This document shows positions 1-8,026 of a DNA stretch of 58,245 bases, piece after piece. A program made the position numbers and the translations under genes. The notes under the pieces were generated by a model. It was not told the DNA's origin and did not search any database. It was given only the letters and a program-made list of their open reading frames with translations. Numbering within the stretch: the first letter of the stretch is position 1; the number at the start of each line of letters is the position of its first letter. Origin of the DNA: Acidimicrobiales bacterium (lineage in GTDB: Bacteria; Actinomycetota; Acidimicrobiia; Acidimicrobiales; MedAcidi-G1); contig JAAZXC010000003.1 in NCBI GenBank assembly GCA_014240365.1, forward strand, positions 1 through 58,245, read 5' to 3'.

Positions 1-118
1 GGACAGCTACGTGGACCACCTTCGGTGAACCGTCGCCACCAACCGTCACCAGGAATGCGCTCGTCCCGTACTCCTCCAGTCGGGCCGGGACGTCGTCTGC
101 GGTGACCAGCTGGCTCAT
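1..118 (-). CDS. FMN-binding split-barrel (pyridoxamine-phosphate-oxidase-like) protein, 5' part only
   Basis: This is the first 39 codons of a minus-strand gene that runs off the left edge of the window. It starts with ATG at 118 and reads MSQLVTADDVPARLEEYGTS and onward. The stretch that follows, ending in GDGSPKVVHV, resembles the first two strands of pyridoxamine 5'-phosphate oxidase-like flavin proteins. The family call rests on so few residues that it is only suggestive; the substrate cannot be inferred. The gene diverges from the HTH-Mop regulator at 210. Confidence 0.45.
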   Translation of the reverse strand, partial: MSQLVTADDVPARLEEYGTSAFLVTVGGDGSPKVVHVAV

Positions 119-195
119 GGCCGCACACTAGCCCCGGTTACCAGCCCGAACGGCTCTTCGATGGTCGTCGATTATCGCATTTGCGCCTTTTAGTG

Positions 196-209
196 GCTAG
201 TTTTCTAGC
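196..209. promoter_or_regulatory. GCTAG-tttt-CTAGC palindrome with leaderless -10 at the regulator start
   Basis: A perfect five-base inverted repeat with a four-base loop ends directly before the ATG at 210. It contains TAGTTT (198-203), a TANNNT -10 box six bases from the ATG, and no Shine-Dalgarno sequence is visible. The simplest reading is a leaderless promoter overlapped by an operator, possibly autoregulatory for the HTH-Mop protein. Binding by that protein is inference. Confidence 0.5.
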
Positions 210-611
210 ATGCACCACTTTCGAATAGGTGAAGCCGCCAAGTTGCTGGCCGTCAGCCCTGACACCGTCCGGCGCTGGGCTGACGCCGGGCGGCTGGCAA
301 CCAGTCGGACGTCCGGCGGCCATCGCACCATTGCCGGACCTGACCTGGCGCTTCTCTCCCAGGAACTGGCCGCCGAGGCCGCCACGGAAGAAGCCGGGGG
401 TTCGGTGCTATCGGCACGCAACCGCTTCACGGGTCTGGTCACCCGCATAGTTCGCGACGGGGTGATGGCCCAGGTCGAGATCCAGGCCGGCCCCCACCGG
501 GTGGTCTCGCTGCTGTCCGCCGAGGCGGTCGACGACCTGGGCCTGGAACCCGGGGTCCTGGCGGTCGCCGTAGTCAAGGCCACCAACGTGGTCGTCGAAC
601 GACCCCGCTGA
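210..611 (+). CDS. MerR/excisionase-type HTH protein fused to a molybdate-binding Mop domain
   Basis: The 133-aa product begins with a winged helix-turn-helix of the MerR/excisionase type at residues 3-50 (FRIGEAAKLLAVSPDTVRRW, then GRLATSRTSGGHR). Residues 65-131 look like one Mop (TOBE/molbindin) domain, with the NRFTGLV strand and a final AVVKATNVVV strand. HTH-Mop fusions sense molybdate and control its uptake, and this gene sits ten bases before modABC. It differs from classic ModE in having a MerR-like DNA-binding part and a single Mop domain. It is probably expressed from a leaderless promoter at 196-209. Function is inferred from the fusion and the neighbours. Confidence 0.82.
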   Translation: MHHFRIGEAAKLLAVSPDTVRRWADAGRLATSRTSGGHRTIAGPDLALLSQELAAEAATEEAGGSVLSARNRFTGLVTRIVRDGVMAQVEIQAGPHRVVSLLSAEAVDDLGLEPGVLAVAVVKATNVVVERPR

Positions 612-620
612 CCGGAATCC

Positions 621-1403
621 GTGAACCTGCCCGCCCGGAGGATGCCCGGTACAGCCATCCCGAAGCTGCTGACCGTGGGTCTGGTGACCCTCGGGCTACT
701 GATGGGTGGGGCCTGTTCCCTTCTCGACGACGACAGCAACGGCGATCGGCTCACCGTCTTCGGCGCCTCCTCGCTGACCGACGTGATCAGCGATCTGGCC
801 ACAGCATGGGAGTCAGCCGGTGGCCCCGGGCTCGTTGAGGTGGTTGGCGGCTCCAACCATCTGGCCGCACAGCTGCGCGACGGAGCCCCAGCCGACGTCT
901 TCATCACCGCCGACGCCGCCCTATTCGAGCTCCTGGCCCCGGATCGCGTTCCGATCGCCGTCCTGGACAGGTTCGCCGCCAACCACCTGGTGGTGGCCGT
1001 GCCCATAGACGACCCTGCCGGCATCCGTGGACCGGCCGACCTCAGGAGGACCGACACCATCCTCGTGGCCTGCGTCACCGGCGTTCCCTGCGGTGACGCC
1101 ACCTTCGAGCGCTACGGAGACCTCCCGCTCGACTCCTACGAGCCCAGCGTGCGGGCCGTCGTCACCAGGCTGGCCCTCGGCGAGGCCGACCTGGGCATCG
1201 TCTACGCCACCGATGTCGCAGCCGAGCCCCGTATCACCGCAGCCTGGGACGAGCCGCCCACATGTCCGTGCGTCACCTATGCCGCTGCAGCCATGACCGA
1301 CAGTGGTACGAAGTTCCTGGACTTCCTGGAAACCGACCAGGCCCGGGACGTCCTCGCCACGCACGGCTTCAACCGGGAGGCGGCGCCTTCCGGATCGTCA
1401 TGA
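621..1403 (+). CDS. modA: Molybdate ABC transporter, substrate-binding lipoprotein ModA
   Basis: The 260-aa protein has a signal peptide ending in a lipobox (LLMGGAC, residues 26-32) and is therefore probably a membrane-anchored binding protein. The mature part starts with LTVFGASSLTDV, the usual ModA opening that forms the oxyanion site, and ends with TKFLDFLETDQARDVLATHGF, also typical. It would deliver molybdate or tungstate to ModBC. I used the GTG at 621; an ATG at 642 is possible. Its stop overlaps the modB start by four bases (ATGA), so the two are translationally coupled. Confidence 0.9.
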   Translation: MNLPARRMPGTAIPKLLTVGLVTLGLLMGGACSLLDDDSNGDRLTVFGASSLTDVISDLATAWESAGGPGLVEVVGGSNHLAAQLRDGAPADVFITADAALFELLAPDRVPIAVLDRFAANHLVVAVPIDDPAGIRGPADLRRTDTILVACVTGVPCGDATFERYGDLPLDSYEPSVRAVVTRLALGEADLGIVYATDVAAEPRITAAWDEPPTCPCVTYAAAAMTDSGTKFLDFLETDQARDVLATHGFNREAAPSGSS

Positions 1404-2191
1404 GCCGAGTTCCCACCCGGGCGCCACGACCGCTCCTGGTCGTGGCGGTACTCGGCATCGCCTTCCTGGCCCTACCAGTGGTCGGCCTCCTGCAGCGCGC
1501 CCCATGGTCGTCGCTCGACGACCTACTCGGGCGTCGCACCGTGCTGGACGCCCTGCGCGTCTCTTTGACGGTGAGCGTCATCGCTGCGGGCATCGTCGTA
1601 GTACTCGGCACGCCACTGGCCTGGGTGCTGGCACGCGTGGACATCCCGCTGCGGAGACTAGTCAGGGCCCTCGTGATCCTGCCCATGGTCCTTCCACCGG
1701 TGGTGGGCGGCACGGCCCTGCTCTTCGCCCTCGGCCGCCGGGGGCTGGTCGGACAGTGGCTGGACCGCTGGTTCGACATCACGCTGCCCTTCACGATGAC
1801 CGGAGCGGTCGTGGCCGCCACCTTCGTAGCCCTGCCGTTCTACGTGATGACCGTGGAGGGCGCCCTGCGAACCATGGGTGACGACCTGGAGCAGATGGCC
1901 GGCACCCTGGGTGCACCTCCGCTGACCGTGCTACGTCGCATCACCCTGCCGCGGCTGCTGCCCGCGATGGGTGCCGGACTGGCACTGGCCTGGGCCCGTG
2001 CACTGGGCGAGTTCGGTGCCACCATCACGTTCGCAGGCAACCTGCCGGGCCGTACCCGCACACTGCCCCTGGCCACCTTCCAGGCCCTGGAATCCGACCC
2101 GGAGGCTGCACTCGCCCTCAGCCTGGTCCTGCTGGCGGTATCCCTGGTCGTCCTACTCCCCACCCGCGACCGCTGGCTACCCACCCGATGA
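1400..2191 (+). CDS. modB: Molybdate ABC transporter permease ModB
   Basis: The 263-aa membrane protein has about six hydrophobic helices and the conserved inner-membrane permease loop near residues 190-215 (GTLGAPPLTVLRRITLPRLL), which docks on the ATPase. The motif ARALGEFGATITFAGN downstream is characteristic of ModB/CysT permeases. The start is the ATG overlapping the modA stop, and its own stop overlaps the modC start (ATGA at 2188-2191). It forms the membrane channel of the molybdate transporter. Confidence 0.92.
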   Translation: MSRVPTRAPRPLLVVAVLGIAFLALPVVGLLQRAPWSSLDDLLGRRTVLDALRVSLTVSVIAAGIVVVLGTPLAWVLARVDIPLRRLVRALVILPMVLPPVVGGTALLFALGRRGLVGQWLDRWFDITLPFTMTGAVVAATFVALPFYVMTVEGALRTMGDDLEQMAGTLGAPPLTVLRRITLPRLLPAMGAGLALAWARALGEFGATITFAGNLPGRTRTLPLATFQALESDPEAALALSLVLLAVSLVVLLPTRDRWLPTR

Positions 2192-2865
2192 GCACGCAAC
2201 CGGACCTCCAGACCGGGGCATCGGCTCGCCCGAAGGCCGTGGACCTAGAGGGTCACCTTGTCCGCGGCGACCTGCACCTGGAACTGACCCTGACGGTTGC
2301 GCCCGGTGAGATCGTGGCCGTGGTGGGGTCCAACGCCGCCGGCAAGACCACCCTCCTGCGACTCCTGGCCGGACTGGAACGCCTCGACGACGGACTGCTC
2401 CGGCTGAACGGCTTCACCGTTGACGATGCCACCGACCCCGGCCATGTCGCCTCCCACGACCGTTGCGTCGGCTGGGTCCCGCAGGACCGCCTTCTGTTCC
2501 CGCACCTCTCGGTGGCCGCCAATGTGGGCTTCAGCCCCGGAGCCACCCCGGAACGCGTCGACCACCTGTTGGACGCCCTTGACCTGCGCTCGATCGCCGA
2601 CAGACGGCCGTCGGAATGCTCAGGCGGCCAGGCGCAACGCGTCGCAGTCGCCAGGGCTCTGGCCGGCTCACCCAGCCTGCTCCTCCTGGACGAACCATCC
2701 ACCGCCCTGGATGGCGCATCGCGTCAACGCATACACGAACTCCTGGGAGCCGACGACCACCCGACCACTCTCCTGGTCACCCACGACCCTGTGGAGGCAG
2801 CCGGGATCGCCGACCGCATCATCGAACTCGAGGCCGGTCGGATCGTCGCCGCCGGCACCCCTTAG
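2188..2865 (+). CDS. modC: Molybdate ABC transporter ATPase ModC
   Basis: The 225-aa ATPase shows a Walker A motif (GSNAAGKTT, about residues 48-56), the ABC signature (ECSGGQAQRVAVARAL), a Walker B box (SLLLLDEPS) and the switch histidine (LLVTHD). The family usually carries a C-terminal TOBE domain and about 350 residues; this protein ends right after the nucleotide-binding domain. Molybdate sensing may instead rest on the separate HTH-Mop protein upstream. The assignment to molybdate depends on the operon with modA and modB. Confidence 0.85.
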   Translation: MSTQPDLQTGASARPKAVDLEGHLVRGDLHLELTLTVAPGEIVAVVGSNAAGKTTLLRLLAGLERLDDGLLRLNGFTVDDATDPGHVASHDRCVGWVPQDRLLFPHLSVAANVGFSPGATPERVDHLLDALDLRSIADRRPSECSGGQAQRVAVARALAGSPSLLLLDEPSTALDGASRQRIHELLGADDHPTTLLVTHDPVEAAGIADRIIELEAGRIVAAGTP

Positions 2866-2868
2866 GCT
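2863..2868 (+). promoter_or_regulatory. Leaderless -10 box TAGGCT for the SDR gene
   Basis: TAGGCT lies seven bases before the GTG at 2876 and begins inside the modC stop codon. No Shine-Dalgarno sequence stands between it and the start, so transcription probably begins at the start codon itself. Confidence 0.45.
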
Positions 2869-2875
2869 CGCCGCC

Positions 2876-3679
2876 GTGAACGCAGCCGACAGCGACCCCA
2901 GCCCTCCCCCAGCCTCCGCCCTCGACAGTTTCCGGCTGGACGACCGGGTCGTCGTGGTGACCGGCGCCAGTTCCGGGTTGGGCGAGCGCTTCGCCCGCGT
3001 CCTGGCCGGCGTGGGTGCCCGCGTCGTGCTGGCCGCCCGCCGTACGGACCGCATTGAGGCCCTGGCCGACGAACTGCCAGATGCCCTGGCCGTCACCATT
3101 GACATAACCGACGAGAACGGCCCACAGACCCTGATCGACACAACCGTCGCCCACTACGGGCGTCTGGACGTCCTGGTCAACAACGCCGTGATAGCCAGGG
3201 TGGTCCCAGCCGTAGACGACGACCTGGAGGGCTTCCTCCACGAGATGGCCGTCGACCTCGTCGCCCCGTACGAGCTGGCCCGCAGGGCGGCCCGATGGTG
3301 GATGGCCGAGGAGCATCCGGGGGTGGTCGTCAACCTCGGCTCGGTCCTGGGTGCCGGAGCGGGCGGCAGGCTTCGTGTCCCCGGCTACGCGGCCGCCAAG
3401 GGTGGCCTCCACAACCTGACCCGGGAACTGGCCGTGGAGTGGGCACGGAAGGGAATCCGCGTGAACGCCCTGGCCCCGGCCTGGTTCGAGACCGAGATGA
3501 ACTCGGACGACATGTTCCACACGGACAGCGGCCGCGCCTACGTCTCTGCCGGAACCCCGATGGGCCGTGGCGGCCTGGCCCACGAGCTGGACGGCGCCCT
3601 GTTGCTGCTCGCATCGGATGCCGGCTCCTACCTGACCGGCCACGTCCTGTACGTGGACGGCGGTTGGACCGCCGTCTAG
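2876..3679 (+). CDS. Short-chain dehydrogenase/reductase
   Basis: The 267-aa protein is a classical SDR oxidoreductase. It has the NAD(P)-binding TGASSGLG motif near residue 24, an acidic-residue site giving DITDE, the NNAV structural motif, an active-site serine in NLGSVLG and the YAAAKGG catalytic Tyr-Lys pair. The end (YLTGHVLYVDGGWTAV) is typical of 3-oxoacyl-ACP reductase-like or glucose-dehydrogenase-like members. I chose GTG 2876 because a -10 box lies seven bases upstream. The substrate is unknown. Confidence 0.88.
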   Translation: MNAADSDPSPPPASALDSFRLDDRVVVVTGASSGLGERFARVLAGVGARVVLAARRTDRIEALADELPDALAVTIDITDENGPQTLIDTTVAHYGRLDVLVNNAVIARVVPAVDDDLEGFLHEMAVDLVAPYELARRAARWWMAEEHPGVVVNLGSVLGAGAGGRLRVPGYAAAKGGLHNLTRELAVEWARKGIRVNALAPAWFETEMNSDDMFHTDSGRAYVSAGTPMGRGGLAHELDGALLLLASDAGSYLTGHVLYVDGGWTAV

Positions 3680-3695
3680 CCATGCCGAATGGCTA
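3677..3695 (+). terminator. Hairpin at the SDR stop codon
   Basis: A perfect 7-bp inverted repeat (TAGCCAT and ATGGCTA, loop of five) begins in the SDR stop codon. No T-run follows, as is common for terminators in high-GC genomes. Confidence 0.4.
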
Positions 3696-3840
3696 ACTGG
3701 CAGAACAGGATGACCGAATGGCCGAAATTCCGTTCGCTGGTGTGCCGGCCTTCCGGTGGGGTCCCACTTGTCTGCCGGCCATGGGCCGGACGCTGGGCAC
3801 CCACCCCGGCGAAGTACGTATGAGCCAGAAGCTCCTGTCA

Positions 3841-3901
3841 GGCACCCGGGACCAGCCGGTTCCTGCCCGGTGCCCGGTACCAGCCAGGTCCCGTCAGGTG
3901 C
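3841..3901. terminator. Long imperfect inverted repeat between convergent genes
   Basis: GCACC-CGGGACC at 3842-3853 pairs with GGTCCCG (3887-3893) and GGTGC (3897-3901), enclosing shorter nested repeats. It lies seven bases beyond the end of the minus-strand peptidase gene, so it could stop that transcript. Otherwise the 228 bases between the two convergent genes show nothing recognisable. Confidence 0.4.
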
Positions 3902-3907
3902 ACGGGA

Positions 3908-6067
3908 TCAGTTGGTCGTGCCCAGGGCCTCGCGTAGGAACTCCAGTTGCACCAGGAGCAGGTTCTCGGCCACCTCGGGCTGCGGGGTCATGTGGGTCAC
4001 CCCGGAGAGCGGCAGCACCCGGTGGGGCCGTCCGGCCTCCAGCAGGGCCCGGGAGAACTGCAGCGTGTGTGCCGCCACGACGTTGTCGTCGGCCAGACCG
4101 TGGATGAGGAGCAGCGGGCGCTCCAACAGCGCTGCCTGGGCGCAGAGGTCGGTACGGGCGTAGTTCCCCACCTGAGAAGCCGGATCACCGAGGTACCGCT
4201 CGGTGTAGTGGGTGTCGTAGAGGCGCCAGTCGGTCACCGGAGCGCCCGCTATCGCAGCGTGGAACACGTCAGGTCGGCGTAGCACCGCCAGAGCTGCCAG
4301 GTAGCCGCCGAATGACCAGCCCCGGATGGCCACTCGGTCCAGGTCCAGCCTGTCGTCCAGAGCCGCCAGACCGTGGAGGGCATCCACCTGGTCGTCCAGA
4401 GTCGGGGCGGCCAGATCACCGCCCACCGCACGCTCCCAGGCGGGTCCACGCCCGGGCGTACCCCGGCCGTCGGCCACGACCACGGCGAACCCCTGGTCGG
4501 CGAACCACTGGGAGGTCAGGAACTGTCCACGTGCCCTCTGGACCCGCTGCCCGTGGGGTCCGCCGTAGGGGTCGAGCAGCACCGGGAGGCGGGAGCCATC
4601 GTGTCTGTCCGGCACCAGCACGGCGGCCCGCAGGGATCGGTCCCCGACCACGTGGAAGGTGGGCTGTGGCCTCACCACCGGCTCCTCGGCATGGCTGGCG
4701 ATCACATGGCCGCCCGGCAGCACAACCATCGAGGAGCCCTCCAGGGTGGCCGTCGATACCACGACCACGCCACCCCCGACAGCGACTGAGCGCACGCCCT
4801 CGCCGCCGGCCACCACCTCGGTGGCCCCGTCCCTGGAGATTCGAACCACCTCCACGTCCAACGGGTCACCCGACGCCAGCACAACTACAGCGCCGTCCCC
4901 GGCAATGCCGGCCACCGAGCGCACCTGCAACCCGTCAGACGAGACGGCCACCCCGTCGACCACCAACCGGTTGGTGCCGTCCCTGGATTCCACCGTGAAG
5001 ATGGCACCGCCGTCGAGCCGTGGCGTGCCCGGCACGAGATCCACCCAGTGATCGTCCACGATGCGTGTCCGCTCGGTGGTGGCTCCGCTGGAGGGATCCA
5101 CCTCCAGCACCAGAGTCCGCTGGTCACGGGTCTGGGCCACCACGGTGGGCACCCCGCCGGTGGGCCAGGCCACGCCGGCCAGATACTCGAATGTTGCGTC
5201 CACATGCCAGTCCACGTCGGTCGTGGTCCCGTCCAGGTCCACCACCGACAGGCCGACTGTTGCGTTGGTGGAACCGGCCGCCGGGTACCTGATCGCCTTC
5301 GGCGGCGCCGACGGGTCCACGGGAGACGAGATCCACCACTCGGACACGTCGACCGTGTCCACCCTGGCGACCAACAGCCGACTTCCGTCCGGCGACCACC
5401 AGTGTCCACGGGACCGCCCCATCTCCTCGGCGGCGATGAACTCCGCCGAGCCCCACGACACGGTCGGCGTGGAACCGCCCACCAGACGACGATCCCCACC
5501 GGATCCAGTGATTCGCAACGAGGAACCGGACACGTATGCCACCGCCGAACCGTCCGGACTGAGCCTGGGGTCAAAGGCATCCCCAGAGGACGGAAGCTCC
5601 ACAATCCGAGCCGGTGACGGTCCGGATCCAACGCCGGCAACATCTCCAGCACCTGCAACTCCGGCAGCAGGCACACCCGGTGTGGGTATCTCCACCAGGA
5701 ACACCCGCCCGTCGACGGCGAAGCACGCCCGGGAGAGGTCAGCCAGTGCGTCGTAGGCGACGATGCCGGACGCCGACTCGCGGACCCTCTCGCGTCGTGC
5801 CAGCTCCGCAGCCGGCAGGTCGCCATGGTCCACGGCGCCCGGGAGGCTCGACGGGTCCACCACCAGGCTCTCCTCGCCCGTGGAGGGGCACAGCAGCCAG
5901 AGGGCATTGACCGGGTCGTCCCCTGAACCCGAGCGCAGGAACAGCACCCGGGACCCGTCATCTGCCACCGCCACGTCACGCGGCGCACCGCAGGTGAACC
6001 GGCGGGTACGGGCGTGTTGTCGGGGGAAGCCCTCCGGTGAGAGGCCCTCGCTGGTTCGACCGTTCAC
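3908..6067 (-). CDS. Prolyl oligopeptidase-family (S9, DPP4-like) serine peptidase
   Basis: The 719-aa protein has an N-terminal beta-propeller-like half (about residues 20-440) with repeated Asp/Gly-rich blades, then an alpha/beta hydrolase domain. The nucleophile is Ser585 in GWSFGGY, with Asp660 in the LADDNV box and His692 in SGVTHMTP, spaced as in dipeptidyl peptidase 4. It probably removes N-terminal dipeptides or short oligopeptides. There is no clear signal peptide, so it may act in the cytoplasm. The GTG at 6067 is supported by a TAGTCT box seven bases before it. It has no operon partner. Confidence 0.88.
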   Translation of the reverse strand: MNGRTSEGLSPEGFPRQHARTRRFTCGAPRDVAVADDGSRVLFLRSGSGDDPVNALWLLCPSTGEESLVVDPSSLPGAVDHGDLPAAELARRERVRESASGIVAYDALADLSRACFAVDGRVFLVEIPTPGVPAAGVAGAGDVAGVGSGPSPARIVELPSSGDAFDPRLSPDGSAVAYVSGSSLRITGSGGDRRLVGGSTPTVSWGSAEFIAAEEMGRSRGHWWSPDGSRLLVARVDTVDVSEWWISSPVDPSAPPKAIRYPAAGSTNATVGLSVVDLDGTTTDVDWHVDATFEYLAGVAWPTGGVPTVVAQTRDQRTLVLEVDPSSGATTERTRIVDDHWVDLVPGTPRLDGGAIFTVESRDGTNRLVVDGVAVSSDGLQVRSVAGIAGDGAVVVLASGDPLDVEVVRISRDGATEVVAGGEGVRSVAVGGGVVVVSTATLEGSSMVVLPGGHVIASHAEEPVVRPQPTFHVVGDRSLRAAVLVPDRHDGSRLPVLLDPYGGPHGQRVQRARGQFLTSQWFADQGFAVVVADGRGTPGRGPAWERAVGGDLAAPTLDDQVDALHGLAALDDRLDLDRVAIRGWSFGGYLAALAVLRRPDVFHAAIAGAPVTDWRLYDTHYTERYLGDPASQVGNYARTDLCAQAALLERPLLLIHGLADDNVVAAHTLQFSRALLEAGRPHRVLPLSGVTHMTPQPEVAENLLLVQLEFLREALGTTN

Positions 6068-6074
6068 CGGCCGG

Positions 6075-6080
6075 AGACTA
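6075..6080 (-). promoter_or_regulatory. Leaderless -10 box TAGTCT for the S9 peptidase
   Basis: On the minus strand TAGTCT stands seven bases before the GTG at 6067, with no Shine-Dalgarno sequence in between. Confidence 0.42.
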
Positions 6081-6130
6081 GATGCAGGCGACCCCGTGAC
6101 GGGAGATCGCGCCTGACTCCAGGAACCTGC

Positions 6131-7471
6131 CTAGCTCCAGGGATAGGGAGAGTTGCTCACCGGATGCAGCTTGCCGAGGGCGTAACGGTTGTACCGGAAC
6201 GGCTCCAGGAGAGCCTGGGTGTCACCACAGAGTTCCTTGGCCACCAGGGCGCCCAGCCCGATCATCTTGAAGCCGTGGTTGGAGTCTGCAATCACGTAGA
6301 CGTTCTCGCAGAAGGTGTCCAGGACCGGGAAGCTGTCCGGGGTGAAAGCCCCGATACCACCGGACGGCACATTGCTCATCATGTGGGCCATGCCCTCGAA
6401 ACGCTCCTGGCAATGTGAGAGGGCGGCAGCCCAGACGGCCCGGAAGTCCTCACCCACCACGAAATCGGGGCTGGCAGGACCGTACGGGTCGATGGCCACG
6501 TCACGCCAGGGCTTCTCGACCGGGTATGGCATGTACCCGCCCTGGACCCCTCCGAAGTTGAAGTCGGGCTTGTAGTAGATGCCCCACTTGCCGTCGACCA
6601 GCAGGTTGCCGGCCTCGTCGTACAGCGGAGCATCGGCGTCAACGTGCACGACCGGCGGCATCGAGCCGTCGTTGTTCATGAGGTAGCCGGGGTCGACGTC
6701 GAGCGTGCCCTCCTGGAGGGCCCAGAACTTCCAGGTGGGAACGTTGTGGGTGGTGCCCTCCGAGACGATGTCGGTGGTATCGGGGAGGTCCAGCATCTCC
6801 CAGAGCTTGGGCACCCACGGACCGGCCGCAGCGATCACATGGTCGACGGCGACCATGCCGCGGTTGGTGACCACATGGGTGACCGCACCGCCGTTGACCG
6901 CCAGTTCGGTGACCAACGTGTCGGACACGATGTTCACGCCTTCGGCCTGCACCTTCGCCAGCAGGCCGTTCACCGTGGCCATGTTGTGGGCGTAGCCACC
7001 CTTCTTCTCGTGCAGCACACTGCTGACGCCGGTTGCCCGCCAGTCGCTGAATATGCCCTTCATGTGTTCACGGGTGGCCGCCACGCCGTCGATGAACTCC
7101 GACTCGTAACCGATTGCCTTCTGCTGCTCGTGGATCGTTGCCACGTCCTCGCCCATCTCGTCATACGAGATCTGGAGGTAGCCGACCGGGTGGTACTCGA
7201 ACGCCTCGGCGTTGGCGTCCCACACCTCGACCGAATGGGCCATCAGCTCGCGCATGGCGGGCTGGAAGTAATTGTTGCGAACCACGCCACATGCGATGCC
7301 GGACGGGCCGGCGCCAGCCTGGGACTTCTCGATGATGACGATGTCGTCACCGCTGCCGGTGCCGCGGGCCTTCAGCTCGCGGGCCAGGTGCCATGCCGTC
7401 GAGAGGCCGTGGATGCCGGCTCCGATGATGCAGTACCTAATGGACTCGGGAAGCTTGCCGGACGTGCTCAT
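6131..7471 (-). CDS. FAD-dependent amine oxidoreductase, sarcosine-oxidase-beta-like (candidate N-methylglutamate dehydrogenase flavoprotein)
   Basis: The 446-aa protein is a DAO/GlpO-fold flavoenzyme: FAD-binding GAGIHGLSTAWHLA at residues 17-30, an acidic end to the second strand (IIEKSQAG), the GACGV-type loop after it and a C-terminal FAD motif (DSNHGFKMIGLGA). It is the last gene of the gmaS-mgsABC operon, where mgd genes usually lie, so oxidative demethylation of N-methylglutamate is the likely role. It is longer than SoxB or MgdA and has an extra block around residues 245-330. The histidine that carries covalent FMN in Corynebacterium SoxB is not at the aligned position. No mgdB, mgdC or mgdD accompanies it. 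A clear Shine-Dalgarno (AGGAG) precedes the ATG. Confidence 0.72.
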   Translation of the reverse strand: MSTSGKLPESIRYCIIGAGIHGLSTAWHLARELKARGTGSGDDIVIIEKSQAGAGPSGIACGVVRNNYFQPAMRELMAHSVEVWDANAEAFEYHPVGYLQISYDEMGEDVATIHEQQKAIGYESEFIDGVAATREHMKGIFSDWRATGVSSVLHEKKGGYAHNMATVNGLLAKVQAEGVNIVSDTLVTELAVNGGAVTHVVTNRGMVAVDHVIAAAGPWVPKLWEMLDLPDTTDIVSEGTTHNVPTWKFWALQEGTLDVDPGYLMNNDGSMPPVVHVDADAPLYDEAGNLLVDGKWGIYYKPDFNFGGVQGGYMPYPVEKPWRDVAIDPYGPASPDFVVGEDFRAVWAAALSHCQERFEGMAHMMSNVPSGGIGAFTPDSFPVLDTFCENVYVIADSNHGFKMIGLGALVAKELCGDTQALLEPFRYNRYALGKLHPVSNSPYPWS

Positions 7472-7598
7472 CGGGCACTCCTGTCTCAGAATGGCCCGGT
7501 TCCCGGACCGACGGTCGTCGTTTTCCTACGGTTTCATGGTCGAACTCGTCGACGTGGTGTCGACGGACTCGAACCCGGGGGTACTCGCTGTCCGTCGG

Positions 7599-8021
7599 CT
7601 AGTGGGCCGGCGGATCCCAGCCCTCCAGGATCGGACGCTGGTAGTTGTCGCCCACCGACTTCGAGTCGGCGACCCACGGCCCGAGCTCCACCTGGTGGAA
7701 CTTGCAGTGCTTCTCCTTCAGCTGGATGCCGTAGGAGTTGCCGGAGATGAGGTGCTTCATGAGCACCTTGCGTGCCAACTCGTCCTCCCGACCCTCCGGG
7801 ATCTCGAAGTAGATCTTGAGGAAGGCGTTGGAGTACCGGTCGAACACCGCTGGGGTGCCCTGCTCCTCGAGGAGGTGGATGTCCTCCAGCCAGTTGAGGT
7901 CCCCGCCCGGCGTCAACTCCATCAGGTCGAGGTCCTCGACGAGCGAGATGTCCTCCTGGTACTCGAACCGGCGACCGGCGAGGGCCTCGGCATCGATTGC
8001 AACAGTGTGCTTTGGTGCCAT
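7599..8021 (-). CDS. Uncharacterised 140-aa protein in the N-methylglutamate operon (orf140)
   Basis: The product is soluble, acidic and 140 aa long, starting MAPKHTVAIDAEAL. I do not recognise a family. Visible landmarks are an acidic, leucine-rich block (residues 22-53, with EDISLVEDLDLMEL and EDIHLLEE), the segment FLKIYFEIPEGRE at 67-79, and HCKFHQVELGPW at 105-116, whose Cys and two His could bind metal. It starts five bases after mgsC, has its own Shine-Dalgarno sequence, and precedes the FAD oxidoreductase. It lacks the CPxCG-type zinc motif of SoxD/MgdB and is not similar to SoxG. A partner subunit of the flavoprotein or of MgsABC is the obvious hypothesis. Confidence 0.8.
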   Translation of the reverse strand: MAPKHTVAIDAEALAGRRFEYQEDISLVEDLDLMELTPGGDLNWLEDIHLLEEQGTPAVFDRYSNAFLKIYFEIPEGREDELARKVLMKHLISGNSYGIQLKEKHCKFHQVELGPWVADSKSVGDNYQRPILEGWDPPAH

Positions 8022-8026
8022 GGTCC

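Noticed and set aside
3680-3907. Coding frame on the plus strand through the gap after the SDR gene
   Set aside because: The translation is Pro/Arg-rich and runs into the antisense of the peptidase; the gap is better explained by inverted repeats.
7599-8021. orf140 as MgdB/SoxD or SoxG
   Set aside because: SoxD/MgdB have a CPxCG-type zinc motif and about 100 residues, and SoxG about 200 residues with a GcvT-like fold. Neither is seen here.
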